From Thinopyrum elongatum (Eukaryota > Streptophyta > Magnoliopsida > Poales > Poaceae), in contig CM022299.1 of the NCBI GenBank assembly GCA_011799875.1, forward strand, positions 349,910,526 through 349,974,525: a DNA stretch of 64,000 nt, given 5' to 3'. The notes beneath the pieces were generated by a model. That model made no database searches, was not told the origin of the DNA, and saw nothing but the letters and a program-made list of their open reading frames with translations. Shown one piece after another: positions 34,036-45,613 of this stretch (within the stretch, counting starts at the first letter, position 1; each line of letters opens with the position of its first letter). The translations under genes were made by a program, and so were the position numbers.

Positions 34036-36070
34036 ATCTCCCCCTTTTTGGTAATTGATGACAACATACATCAAATCTTTAAATAAATGATATGAAGAAT
34101 AGTAAGTAAAGCTTTGGAGAGACATGCAACATGCATAAGCTCCCCCTACATGTATGCAATCATGTAAAGATAAGATGGAAGAACATGTGAATGCATAGCA
34201 TAACATAGTAGAAAATTTGTTACATGTATCTTGGCTATATGCATCAGAGCAAATAATATGACTGAAAGATGTACCTTCATGTTTATGAATCCCTCTTGCA
34301 AAAAATATGTGCAACAGCAAGAGATCATCATGCACATGAGTGTGATGCATATACTTACCTTGTGGTTCTTGAGCAGACTTGTGAAGGAGTAAACTTGAGA
34401 AAACAGGGTTAGATAACACAAGAACACTCATAACAAGAAGGATTCCAAGATCCACAAGAATACCAAGACTGGGATGACATGTAATGGGTGAGTACTATAG
34501 GTGAGTACTTCATTCAGATATAGACATGTCCCCAAAGATTTAAAGATTTGCAATAAGTTCCAAGGATTTTTCTCCCCTTAAGTTAAACATAGACTCTTTC
34601 TCCCCCTAAATCTATCATTGGATAATGGGAGAAGGTTGGGTGAGATAAAATCAGAGCAAAGAAGAGAAATAGATCAAGAATAGATCGAATAAGACAGAGC
34701 AAAACTAGAATCAATCATACTAACATGTCTTTCCCCTTTTAAAGACATGTGACTTCTCTCCTCTTGTTAACAGGCATCTTTTAGGAGAGCTTAGATGTGC
34801 TCTTTTTGATTTGATAAGCTTTGATGCGCTCCCTCTCTCCCCCTTTGACATCAATTTCCAAGAAGGGCACTTCAGGAATTAGTCAGGTAGGTGTGGTCCT
34901 TGAGAGACACTACAAAGCAGCATGTAGCTTAAGATGCTGGTAGAGGAAAAGAATCATTGAGTGGAGCTGAAGAAAATAGGCAATATAAAATGGCAAAATG
35001 TTTTCTCGGCAAGGAAATCGATGACATCGATCTGTTTCCATCAGTGACTCCGAGATATCAGAGCCACTGAGGGTGCTCATCAGTAAGACCGAGTTAGTCC
35101 ATGTCGGTTGTACCAATGAACTGTATGCAAGAGATCCTTGTAGTTCGGTCAGGCCGACGGGCTTGGATCGGTGGGACCGAGTACAATGTAGAGGAAAATT
35201 TTGTCATCTCAGCTCACTTGGCAAATGATATTTCACAAAGATTTTCAAGGAATTGCCATAAGGATTTGCAATGAATTAACATAAGATACACAGACAAAAG
35301 ACAGAGAAAAACAAAAGAGATCTAGATGAAGTTTTTTTGTTTTAAAAGATTGAAATCACTCTAGCAAGAAAACATGCAAAGGAAATACAAAGGGCACAAG
35401 AACACTAGAAAACTTCATTTAGAGATGGTCGGCGACAAGGTCACCTATGTTAGAGTATATTGACTTAGGAGTCAAGTGAGATCACTTGATCATAGGTCAT
35501 ACTCATTGTTTAAGCTCAAAATGGGGTTGCCATTTTTCATTTAAGCATTTTGATGTATTCACACCTTGTTGAGTTGCTTTGACTCATGACTTGGAGTAAA
35601 GCTTCTCTAAGATGGAATGACATACCTTGGGTTGTGGTGTTGATCTTGATCATGTAGTTGAAATTATATTGGATGCTCGAGGTTGTAGTAGTTGGGAGCA
35701 CCCTTTGGAGTTGAAGTTCATATTCCTCCATGGGTTAGTTTTGCAAGGAAGAGCACTTGTGTATCCAAATTGACAATCATGAAACTTGATAAAAATTGAA
35801 ATTTGATATATTGAAATAGTCAAAGGATATGTTGAGTGAGTTCATGCTTCCTTGAATTCAACAACCAAACCATAGGAACTTGGTGATGTAGTAATTGCTC
35901 AAAATATGAGTAACTTGCAATCTCATAGATTTAGGCTCATCCAAGTACCTACACGGGTTAGATAACATGCAAGTGTGCAAATATTCATCAAAGACAAAAG
36001 ATCATCATCGTAAGAGAAATACCAAGGATTAGTCACCAAGGCTCATGCCTTGCAAGTATAAATGGAATCT
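34036..36070 (-). other. Non-coding region between Copia RNase H and 3' LTR
   Basis: About 2 kb with no supported frame. It includes a few more 'cggtgggaccga'-type motifs (35040-35190) and CCCCC-rich stretches (34563, 34606, 34836), which on the coding strand are purine-rich and may be accessory polypurine tracts. In SIRE/Maximus relatives an envelope-like gene can occupy this place; none is readable here. Confidence 0.55.
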
Positions 36071-37255
36071 CTATTCCAAGTTTGAGGCATCAATGATATT
36101 CAATTCACCTCTCAAATGGCAAAATACCTTTTCATCAAGCGGTTTAGTGAATATATCCACCAATTGCTTATCAGTACGAACATGCTTAAGATTGATGTCT
36201 CCTTTTGCAACATGATCATGAATGAAATGATGACGAACTTCAATATGCTTAGTTCGAGAATGTTGCACGATATTGTGACAAATCTTAATAGCACTCTCAT
36301 TGTCACAAAGCAATGGAACATGTTTCACATGTATCCCATAATCTTTAAGAGTTTGGGTCATCCAAAGTAATTGAGCACAACATGATCCCGTGGCAATGTA
36401 TTCCGCTTCAGCGGTGGATAAGGATACCTAGTTTTGTTTCTTGGAGGACCAAGAGACAAGAGATCTAACAAGAAATTGACAAGTACCTGAAGTGGACTTT
36501 CTATCAACCTTGTCACCCGCATAATCCGAGTCGGAATAGCCAACAAGATCAAAAGATGACCTCTTGGGATACCAAATGCCAAAGTTTGGTGTATGAATTA
36601 AATATCTCACTATCCTTTTCACGGACTTTAGATGAAACTCTTTAGGAGCCGCTTGATATCGTGCACACATGCACACACTTAGCATAATATCGGGACGGGA
36701 GGCACATAGATATAACAATGAACCAATCATAGAATGGTAAACCTTTTGGTCAACTGGATTGCCATCCTTTGTCAAGTCAAGATGTCCACTAGTAGGCATG
36801 GGGGTTTTCATACCTTTGCTTTCTTGCATGTTGAACTTTTTGAAAAGATCTTTGGTATACTTTGTTTGTGAGACAAAGGTACCCTCCTTAGTTTGCTTGA
36901 TTTGCAAACCAAGGAAAAATTTGAGTTCACTTATCATAGACATCTCAAACTTCTTCGACATTAGCCTTCCAAACTTTTCACTAAAAAGGGGGTTAGTAGA
37001 ACCAAATATGATATCATCCACATAAATTTGGCGCACAAATAATTCACCATTAACCCTTTTAGCAAAAAGTGTAGAATCAATTTTCCCAATTTCAAAGCCT
37101 TTTTCAATGATAAATTTAGTCAAGCATTTATACCATGCTCTAGAAGCTTGTTTAAGAGCATAAAGAGCTTTGTGAAGTTTGTAGACATGATTAGGTTTCT
37201 TGGGATTAACAAAGCCAGGAGGTTGTTTAACATAAACTTCCTCCTCAATTTCACC
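36071..37255 (-). pseudogene. Copia reverse transcriptase and RNase H
   Basis: Minus strand from the end of the integrase frame: the RT frame 37123-36428 has the catalytic '[12 protein letters not shown]', 'FFLGLQIKQ' and '[13 protein letters not shown]'. The RNase H continues in the same frame (36361-36071) with 'PLLCDNESAI', 'SRTKHIEVRHHFI' and 'TKPLDEKVF'. These domains copy the element RNA into DNA and degrade the template. Lesions: an in-frame TAG at 36428-36430 separates RT from RNase H, and a frameshift near 37258 separates the first part of RT from the YVDD block. Confidence 0.9.
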
Positions 37256-37257
37256 AT

Positions 37258-38954
37258 TTAGAAAAGCACTCTTAATGCCATTTGATATAAAGTGATATCA
37301 TGATGATTGGCATAAGCAAGTAAAATGCGAATGGACTCAAGTTTAGCAACGGGGACATATGTCTCACCATAGTCCATACCTTCGACTTGAGTGTAGCCTT
37401 GAGCGACGAGATGAGCCTTGTTGTGTCCATCTTCATCTTGCTTATTCTGAAACACCCATTTGATTCCAATGACATTATGATCATCATTGGGTTTTTCAAC
37501 CAATGTCCACACTTGATTCCTCTCGAAGTTGTGTAGCTCTTCGTGCATAGCGTTTATCCAATCCGGATCCTCAAGGGCTTCTTCTACCTTCATAGGTTCA
37601 ATGCTAGAAATGAATGAGTAATGTTCACAAAAATTAGCCAAACGAGTTTTAGAGCGAGTGATTCTCCCGGTTTGGATGTCATCGAAGATTTGTTCGACGG
37701 GATGATCTCTTGAGATTCTTGATCTAACTCGTGGAAGCTTTTGCTTGGGTTGAGGTGGAACATCCTCATCATCATCTTCTTCTTCATTGTTGTTGGTGTT
37801 GTCGTTTGCTTGTGGAGGTGGAGAAGGAGGTCGAGGTGGATCATCTTGTTGTACTTCCTCATTTCCTTCGTCTTGACGAGTTCCACTTGTGGATGCCTCC
37901 AAGTTAACTTGTGGTTCACCTTGATGTGAAGTTGAGGCTTCCACTTGAATGGACGAAGTACTCTCCTTCACCTTCGTTGGACGAATCTTGCCAATAGACA
38001 AGTCTTGAATTGCTTCCGATGGATCTTTGTCTCCTACATCAATTGGCAATTGCTCTACTTGCGAGCCGTTAGATTCATCAAACTTCACATCTATTGTCTC
38101 TTCAACCTTTCGGGTGAAATTGTTGTAGACCCGGTAAGTGTGAGAGTTTGAACCATAACTGATAAGGAAACCTTCATGAGATTTAGGAGCAAATTTCAAA
38201 CGATGATGCTTATCAAGAATGTAGCACTTTGAGCCAAATACGCGAAAGTATCCAATTTGGGGTTTGTTACCGGTGAGTAGCTCGTATGACGTTTTGCCGA
38301 GAAGCTTGTGAAGATATAGTCGATTCGTAGTATGACAAGCTGTCTCAACCGCTTCCGCCCAAAAGTGTGTTGGCGTCTTGTATTCATCAAGCATCGTTCT
38401 CGCCATCTCGATAAGTGTCCGGTTCTTCCTCTCAACAACTCCATTTTGTTGAGGCGTGTACGTAGCCGAGAACTCATGTGAAATCCCCTCTTCATCAAGA
38501 AAGGTATCCACATTTGCGTTCTTGAACTCCGTTCCATTATCACTTCGAACTTTCTTGATCATCACTTCAAATTGGTTTTGGGCCTTCTTGGAGAAGTTCT
38601 TGAAGATCTTTTGGACCTGCGATTTGTCATCAAGAAAGAACACCCACATAAAGCTTGAAAAATCATCAACAATGACCAAACCGAATGAGTTACCACCAAG
38701 GCTCTTATAAGCATTGGGACCGAAAAGATCCATGTGAAGTAGCTCAAGTGGTCTTCTCATGGTCAAGATGTTCTTCATGGGATGGCTTCCTCCAACTTGT
38801 TTTCCTGCTTGACGAGCACTGCAAAGTCTATCCTTATCAAATATAACATCTTTAACACCAAGGATATGATCACCTTTAATAAGCTTATCAAGATTTCGCA
38901 TGCCAACATGACCTAACCGTGTATGCCATAACCATCCTTTAGAAGATTTAGCAA
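37258..38954 (-). pseudogene. Copia GAG-pre-integrase, integrase and start of RT
   Basis: The open stretch 38901-37258 (547 codons) begins in the GAG-pre-integrase region. It continues through the integrase core with its DDE residues in 'HMDLFGP', 'VRSDNGTEF' and 'QNGVVERKNRT', then a Pro/Asp/Glu-rich linker ('EEEDDDEDVPPQP'), and enters RT at 'NAMHEELHNFERNQVWTLV' and 'GIKWVFQNK'. The integrase would insert the cDNA. The HHCC zinc region is partly lost: the start near 38954-38901 is frameshifted and only 'LCSARQAGKQ' of the Cys end remains. Confidence 0.92.
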
Positions 38955-39347
38955 TTAAACAACGTATAGATCACCTCCACGAATACCGGTAAAGACCATA
39001 TTATGATTATCTCTTCCAAACACTTGGCAATCTACTTCGGTAAACAGAACATTGAAACCAAAGTTGGCTAGTCTAGATATGGAAAGGAGATTGTAACCAA
39101 GAGATTCAACAAGCATAACATTTTGGATAGAGCTATCATTGGAAATGGCCACCTTACCAAGGCCAAGTACCTTACCCTTGGAGTTGTCTCCAAAAGTGGC
39201 ATACTTACGTGGACCATCATTCTTAGCAAGCTCACGGAACATGTCTTTATCTCCGGTCATGTGATCGGTACATCCACTATCAAGAATCCACTCTTTTCCT
39301 CCGGCCATATAGTCACGAAGATTAGCCATAAGACCAAAATGCCTCAT
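38955..39347 (-). pseudogene. Copia aspartic protease region
   Basis: The frame carries 'EWILDSGCTDHMTGD', the active-site region of Copia proteases (D-S-G), followed by 'VLGLGKVAI' and 'NLLSISRLANFGFNV'. It would cleave the polyprotein. It is in the same frame as gag upstream, separated by a single TAG at 39351-39353, and is cut from the integrase by a stop and frameshift near 38955. Confidence 0.88.
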
Positions 39348-39350
39348 AGA

Positions 39351-39872
39351 CTACTCAAGGTCGGCATCACTGTCTTCGTCTTCATCATAATAACCATGCC
39401 CAACATCATCCATATGATCATCACCTAGATCAAGTGATTTGTTAGATTTATGACCATGACAATGTTCAAGTTTATGAATTCTAATTGTTTGTGAAATGAT
39501 GCTACTAATGACTCCAACATTTCCTTTGGCACGGATAAGATCACAAAGCTCAAATAGACTTTCATCAAACTTAGGATCACTAGGTTCCATATTTTGAAAA
39601 GCAATAGACTTTTGAAGAATCTCATCTAGATTTTTCAAGGAGTAATTCAGAAATCGTTCTTCAAGGTAATTCCATATAGTATATGTGCATTCAAAAGTAG
39701 GCAACCACACAAGCAAATTTCTAGGCAATCCTCTAACGATAAGATCAATAGTCCTAAGATTGCGAACCATGTCAAGATACTCATCGGGGGTAGGATGCAA
39801 AGGATCAATGGGAGACACATAAGGGCTAGTAATGTACTTGTCCAAATTATATTCATTAAAAATCACAAGCAT
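39351..39872 (-). pseudogene. Copia gag fragment
   Basis: The 173-codon frame carries the plant Copia gag signature: 'IWNYLEERF', 'KNLDEILQKSIAFQ' and an acidic end 'GYYDEDEDSDADLE'. Gag forms the particle that packages the element RNA. The zinc knuckle expected between gag and protease is missing and the protein joins almost directly to the protease, so an internal deletion is likely. The N-terminal part is also missing: only about 120 bases separate this frame from the tRNA site. Confidence 0.8.
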
Positions 39873-39993
39873 TTTATTTTTCCAAGAAAAATAAAACTCC
39901 CATCAAGAATAGGCACTCTATGTCTAATACTCCCGAATGTAGACTCATTCGTCTTCCTCCAATGGCGATTGAACCAAAGCAATGGAGACCAAT

Positions 39994-40005
39994 GCTCTGA
40001 TACCA
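39994..40005 (-). other. Copia primer-binding site (initiator Met-tRNA)
   Basis: The minus strand reads TGGTATCAGAGC, complementary to the 3' end of plant initiator Met-tRNA, two bases from the 5' LTR. This confirms minus orientation. Confidence 0.92.
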
Positions 40006-40007
40006 AT

Positions 40008-41608
40008 TGAAAGGATCGAGAAGAGGGGTCTAGAGGGGGTGATTAGACCATTAACAAGTAAAAGTGGTAGTTTTTAATTTCTTCAAGTTAAGGTTTAGTT
40101 TAGCACATGTTAAGGCACTCTCAATACATTTCAAGCAAGCATGAAAAGTGTATATGCAGTTGAAAGAGTAAAGCATGCAAATTGCAAGAAAGTAAAGGGA
40201 TGGGATTGGATTTTGCAAACGCAATGGAGACACGGAGATTTCTGGCGTGGTTCCGGTAGGTGGTGCTATGGTACGTCCACGTTGATGGAGACTTCAACCC
40301 ACGAAGGGTAACGGCTGCGCGAGTCCACGGAGGGCTCCACCCACGAAGGGTCCAAGAAGAAGAAACCTTGTCTATCCCACCATGGCCATGGCCCACGAAG
40401 GACTTGCCTCACTCGGGTAGATCTTCATGAAGTAGGCGATCTCCTTGCCCTTACAAACTTCTTAGTTCAACTCCACAACTTGACAGAGGCTCCCAAGCGA
40501 CACCTAACCAATCTAGGAGACACCACTCTCCAAAAGGTAATAGACGGTGTGTTTATGATGAACTCCTTGCTCTTGTGCTTCAAATGATAGTCTCCCCAAC
40601 ACTCAACTCTCTCTCTCTCTCTCTCTCAGATTTGGCTATGGTGGAAAGATGATTTGAGTGGAAAGCACCTTGGAGAATGCTAGAAATCAAGATTCTTGTG
40701 GTAGGATTGGAATGTCTTGATCTCAACACATGAGTAGGTGGTTCTCTCTCAGAAAATGTATGGTGGAAGTGTAGGCATGTTCTGTGGCTCTCTCCACGAA
40801 TGAAGAGGGGGTGGAGGGGTATATATAGCCTCCACACAAAATCCAACCGTTACACACATTTGACCCATCTTGGTGAGACCAAATAGTTAAACTTGCTGGC
40901 ACAGATTAGTTCAAAAATGTGAATGTTAGGAATCTCGGTGGGACCAACTGGGACAACTCGGTGGGACCGATGTGCAAGGGCTTAGGGCAAACCTTATCTC
41001 GGTGGCGCCGATTGCGTCAACTCAGTGAGACCAAAGTGAAGTGATAGGGCAACAGAGAGTTGGTCCGAGTTGCATAACTTGGTGAGACCGATTGCATAAC
41101 TCGGTGAGACCGAAATAAATGCAACAAGTCACAGAGTGTTGGCAAGGCCATCTCGGTGAGACCGAGACCCGTATCGGTGAGACCAAATTGCTAGGGTTTC
41201 TGGCTGTGGCTATGTCATATGAACTCGGTGGCTCTGGATAGAAAGAATTGGTGGGGCCGAGTTGGAGTTTAGGTTTTGGACATATTTGGATGGAGAAAGT
41301 GGCTGAGGGTTTTGGAGCAATATCACTAAGCATTTGAGCAAGCAAACCATTAAGAAACACTTCATCCCCTTTTAATAGTATTGGCTTTCCTATGGACTCA
41401 ATTTGATCTTGGATCACTGAAATAAAGATGAAGAGTCTTCAGGTTTTGCCAATATTTTTACTTAGCATTTTCAAGGGTTTCCACATCCTCTTGTCCATGC
41501 CACGCCATTGTTGAACTTGTCTGAAGTATACTAGATGAAACCATTAGTCCAACAAGTGATATGTTGACATTAATTACCAAAATCACCCAGGGAGCACTTG
41601 TGCTTTCA
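40008..41608 (-). repeat. 5' LTR of the Copia element
   Basis: 1601 bp, paired with 32448-34035. It differs by small indels, for example a (CT)n expansion at 40608-40627, and by scattered substitutions. It carries the same cluster of ctcggtgagaccga-type motifs. Confidence 0.9.
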
Positions 41609-42766
41609 CATTCACTGTTTTGTTAAAAATTATTTGAATGTGAAGAACTAACTGGTGAATTACTAGAGTATGACCCATGAAAACTATCGGGTTCACACGG
41701 ATTATGGAAGGCATAGGTTCAACCCGTCGGGGCATCTTAGGAAGACATACCATAAACTTCAAGGGTAATTAACACAAGCTCGAAAGCAGAGCATGGTTGA
41801 CAGAGCAGAGGATACAATTTACCAAAGGCATTACGTATCAGTGAAAGAACTCACAAGGTGATTAAATATGAAGGACACTATCGGATAATAATCCAACAAT
41901 GGATCTAGCGATCCACAAAGGAGCTGAGGTGAGTATAAGGTACTCAACTAGAAGAGGAAAGAATGCAAAAGCATCAGTTTATGGAATCATCTGTATAATT
42001 TGAAGTTTAAATGCAAAGGGATTATGATTCCAAACCAAAGGATCAGAAGCAGACGCTCTGATCGAGGATGGATAAGTTGAATAGACTTAGAGGCACAACC
42101 GATCAACACATTGATTGGTCAAGAACCAGCTCATATTCGAATGACATCTGAGCCTGAAGGATAATTCTAGGATTCCACTGATGATTTTGGGCATTCGCAA
42201 CATATTGAGTCAAGGGACTCAAAATGACAATCACAAAGGATTTTAATGGATATTGCTAGACATATGGAATTAACCATAATGCAAGTAGGTAAGGAAGATC
42301 AAGAGCAATAGGCTACTGCTATTCGGAAGATCGAATAGCATTTCGAAGAATTTTGTGAAACACGTGAACAACTGGGGATGAATGTATGAATGGCAAGTGT
42401 AGGTAGTTATACAAAAGATATATTGGTGGTAGGGAATTGCAAATGCGATGATCACAAAGGTCTTGGGAAAACATTGAAGAGTATCTTCACAATCTTCCGG
42501 TGAATCACGCCATCATCTGGAATGAAGGGCTCTCCGGGAGAAAGTATTTATGAGAACCTAGAGTTAGAGTTAGCAAAATCATTTAACCCAAATAGACGAG
42601 AGATCAGAGTCCCAGAGAAAAGACGAGGAATAAAGGACCCTAATACCACCCAATGGCGACATGGGCCCATAAGCCACACAGCCATGTTAGTAAAAGTTTT
42701 ACAATGACTAGACTCCACTTCGGCTGGAAGAAGGGTTCCTACAGGCAGTCGGCTGTGATACCAACT
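41609..42766 (-). other. LARD internal region, right part, with primer-binding site
   Basis: Non-coding interior next to the 5' LTR. The minus-strand TGGTATCAC at 42755-42763 is the tRNA primer site. Short frames such as 42522-42707 have no recognisable domain. Confidence 0.65.
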
Positions 42767-43134
42767 TGTGACGCCCCTGATTCAATCGTACACTAATCAT
42801 ACACGCAAATGTGTACGATCAAGATCAGGGACTCACGGGAACTCACGGGAAGATATCACAACACAACTCTAGACACAAATTAAAGTCATACAAGCTTTAT
42901 ATTACAAGCCAGGGGCCTCGAGGGCTCGAATACATAAGCTCGAATACAAACGAGTCAGCGGAAGCAACAATATCTGAGTACAGACATAAGTTAAACAAGC
43001 ATGCCTTAAGAAGGCTAGCGCAAAAGCAAGAATGATTGAAAAGGCAAGGCCTCCTGCCTGGGAACCTCCTAATTACTCCTGGTCGTCGGTGGTCTCCACG
43101 TAGTAGTAGGCACCCTCGGGGTAGTAGTAGTAGT
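42767..43134 (-). repeat. 5' LTR of the LARD-like element, terminal 368 bp
   Basis: Matches 18950-19296 closely, with an extra 'gtacactaatc' and a duplicated 'aactcacggg'. It is cut in its (GTA)n run by CACTA-2; the rest of the LTR should lie right of the window. Confidence 0.88.
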
Positions 43135-43864
<730 letters not shown>

Positions 43865-44061
43865 ATAAGGACATGGATGCATAACCAAATTAAACATCGA
43901 ATTACATAGGTGGCTACTACACACATGAGACATGACATTTAATTGCACACACCAAAGTAAACTATTACATGCATAATTACATAGATGGCTACTACACACA
44001 TGATATTTCCACACACCAAAGTAAACTATATAGTACATGCATATTTAACTAGGATAAACGA

Positions 44062-44759
44062 TCATCTAATCATCATCAACTTCTTGTGATGCTTGCCGCT
44101 CCTGCTCTGCTTGTGGCTCGATCCGGCCTCGTCGATTTTGGGAACGAGGCACTTCCTCATGTCAACGATCCACCTGTGCATCTCGTAGCATGTGTACACG
44201 CTCTTGGCCGCGAACCTGAGGTGAGGTCATCCAGTTGCTGCCTCCAGGCCCCGTGCCAGGATACATGATTTGTTCTCTTGGCATCCTGCTTCATCTTTTT
44301 GTAGTAGGGGTCGATGATGGCCGAGGTGAGTTCAACCAGGGAGTCCTTCTTCATGCTGCCCCAGACCCTGTAGTGGTCACAGATTTTGACAAGGTTCTTA
44401 CAGGCCAAGCCCGTAACCATGAGCGCCTTTACATCGTTGTAGGGTTCCACCGTAGTGAACTTGTAGTCGGTGTTGTTGACAAACCTGGCGAAACAATCGC
44501 AAGGCCCTGTGGCCATGCAGTAGTGGAAGATGAGAACATGATATCGCACGCACAACTGGGTGACAGCAACCTTCTGATCTTTGTCGGGATGACCGCCGGT
44601 GTACTGGAGGTCGATGCCGACCACCTTGTACTTGTCTCGAGCAAGCAACTGCTCCACGGTGTTGACGTACTCCTCCACCACGGCCGGGTCGATGGTGTAC
44701 ACCACCGAGAGATCCGTCTCCCTCATGTGGGTCTCAACTTTATGTTCGCCGAACTCCAT
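44062..44759 (-). pseudogene. 3'-5' exonuclease-like (RNase H fold) gene, CACTA-2 copy
   Basis: Opens with 'MEFGEHKVETHMRETDLSVVYTI' in shortened form at 44759 and keeps the N-terminal part that CACTA-1 has lost. Motif I is 'VVGIDLQYT' (Gln for Glu), as in CACTA-1. The frame is intact to about codon 178, where one base is missing relative to CACTA-1 (near 44230). Beyond it the shifted frame still encodes 'RFAAKSVYTCYEMH' and, because the CACTA-1 stop codon is CAG here, continues through a basic tail ('SGKHHKK') to TGA at 44062-44064. A nuclease of this fold would trim nucleic acid 3' ends, but the acid residues are not conserved, so a non-catalytic role or no role is more likely. Confidence 0.7.
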
Positions 44760-45613
44760 TGGAGCGCCGCTAGATATCCTCTCTGTTTGTGTCGTTGTGG
44801 GTGTGCTTGTTGTGTTGTGGGCGAGATCGAAAGGTTGAAGAGACTAAGGTTATAATGGCTACGGGAATTAATGGGGAAGCCGGACGGCCTGGAATATCCA
44901 CACGCCCGAATGGCAGTTCTAATTTGCAGCGCGTAACTCCATCGTGCCGCACGTAACTGCATCTTGGCGACGCGCGCAGCGCAACTGCATGCATATGGGC
45001 CCCCAACATGATCATGCGCAGGCCCCAACCGCTGGCAGAGCGCGCGCAGCGACGCGAGCAGAGCGCTGCGCGGTCGCCTCAACGGCGAGCAACCATAACA
45101 CACAAGGAAAAGTTGTCCACAAGCCGAGCGCGTGGAGGTACGTGAGCAGAGCGGGCCGACGGACGCGAGCAGAGCGCGCCGCGGCGCCTAACGGCGAGCA
45201 CAGCACGATGCGGCGCCTATCAGCGAGCAGAGCGCGTCGAGGGACGCGAGATGAGGCCGGTACAGTGATACGTGGCAAATAAGACGAACTGTGCGAGCGA
45301 TGGCGGAGACATCAAGCACGATGGAATAAGCCGTGTGTGTTGTGGGCAAACGCTTACTGGTATATAACCGTTTGCGATAGATGAATTCATCACCGACGGG
45401 TTACCTAGTGTGGTCCGTGTGCGATGTGATATGCTCTGTCTGCACAACATCTATGCTCTGTGTACAGAAGAACAACATATATATACTTATAACAGGACAT
45501 GATTGCAAAACCAAATTAAACATCGAATTATGTTATATAACAAATACCATAAATATTGCAAGCTTCAAATTCCAGCATTACAAGGCCCAAATTCAAAGAT
45601 TACAAGGTTCAAA
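44760..45613. other. Inter-module spacer of CACTA-2
   Basis: Inverted counterpart of 10985-11912. It holds the GC-rich 'gagcagagcgc' repeats (45030-45240), subterminal motifs ('tataaccgtttgcgat' at 45363-45378, 'ccgtgtgcgatgtg' near 45415) and the presumed exonuclease leader. Confidence 0.5.

Larger units (their letters stand above)
32448..41608 (-). mobile_element. Copia-type LTR retrotransposon nested in the LARD interior (9.2 kb)
   Basis: LTRs at 32448-34035 (1588 bp) and 40008-41608 (1601 bp) run TGAAAGGATCGAG...TGCTTTCA on plus. A perfect CATTC duplication flanks the element (32443-32447, 41609-41613). A 12-base initiator Met-tRNA site (TGGTATCAGAGC, minus, 39994-40005) lies next to the right LTR, and a polypurine tract (minus, 34036-34051) next to the left. 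Gene order on minus is gag, protease, integrase, RT, RNase H, which is Copia. About 2 kb without a gene lies between RNase H and the 3' LTR. That and the LTR sequence suggest the SIRE/Maximus lineage, less securely. All genes are broken. Confidence 0.93.
18950..43134 (-). mobile_element. LARD-like non-autonomous LTR retrotransposon (nest host)
   Basis: Minus-strand element with a 3' LTR at 18950-29854, an internal region at 29855-42766 and the first 368 bases of the 5' LTR at 42767-43134, cut by CACTA-2. After removing two nested insertions and their duplicated target bases, the LTR is about 4.09 kb and the internal region about 3.75 kb. Both LTR copies start TGTGACGCC on the plus strand. A primer-binding site for initiator Met-tRNA (TGGTATCAC, minus strand, 42755-42763) lies 3 bases from the 5' LTR. 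No gag, protease, RT or integrase is recognisable. Large LTRs, a conserved tRNA site and a non-coding interior define LARDs such as the Triticeae Sukkula type; the family name is my inference. Confidence 0.83.
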
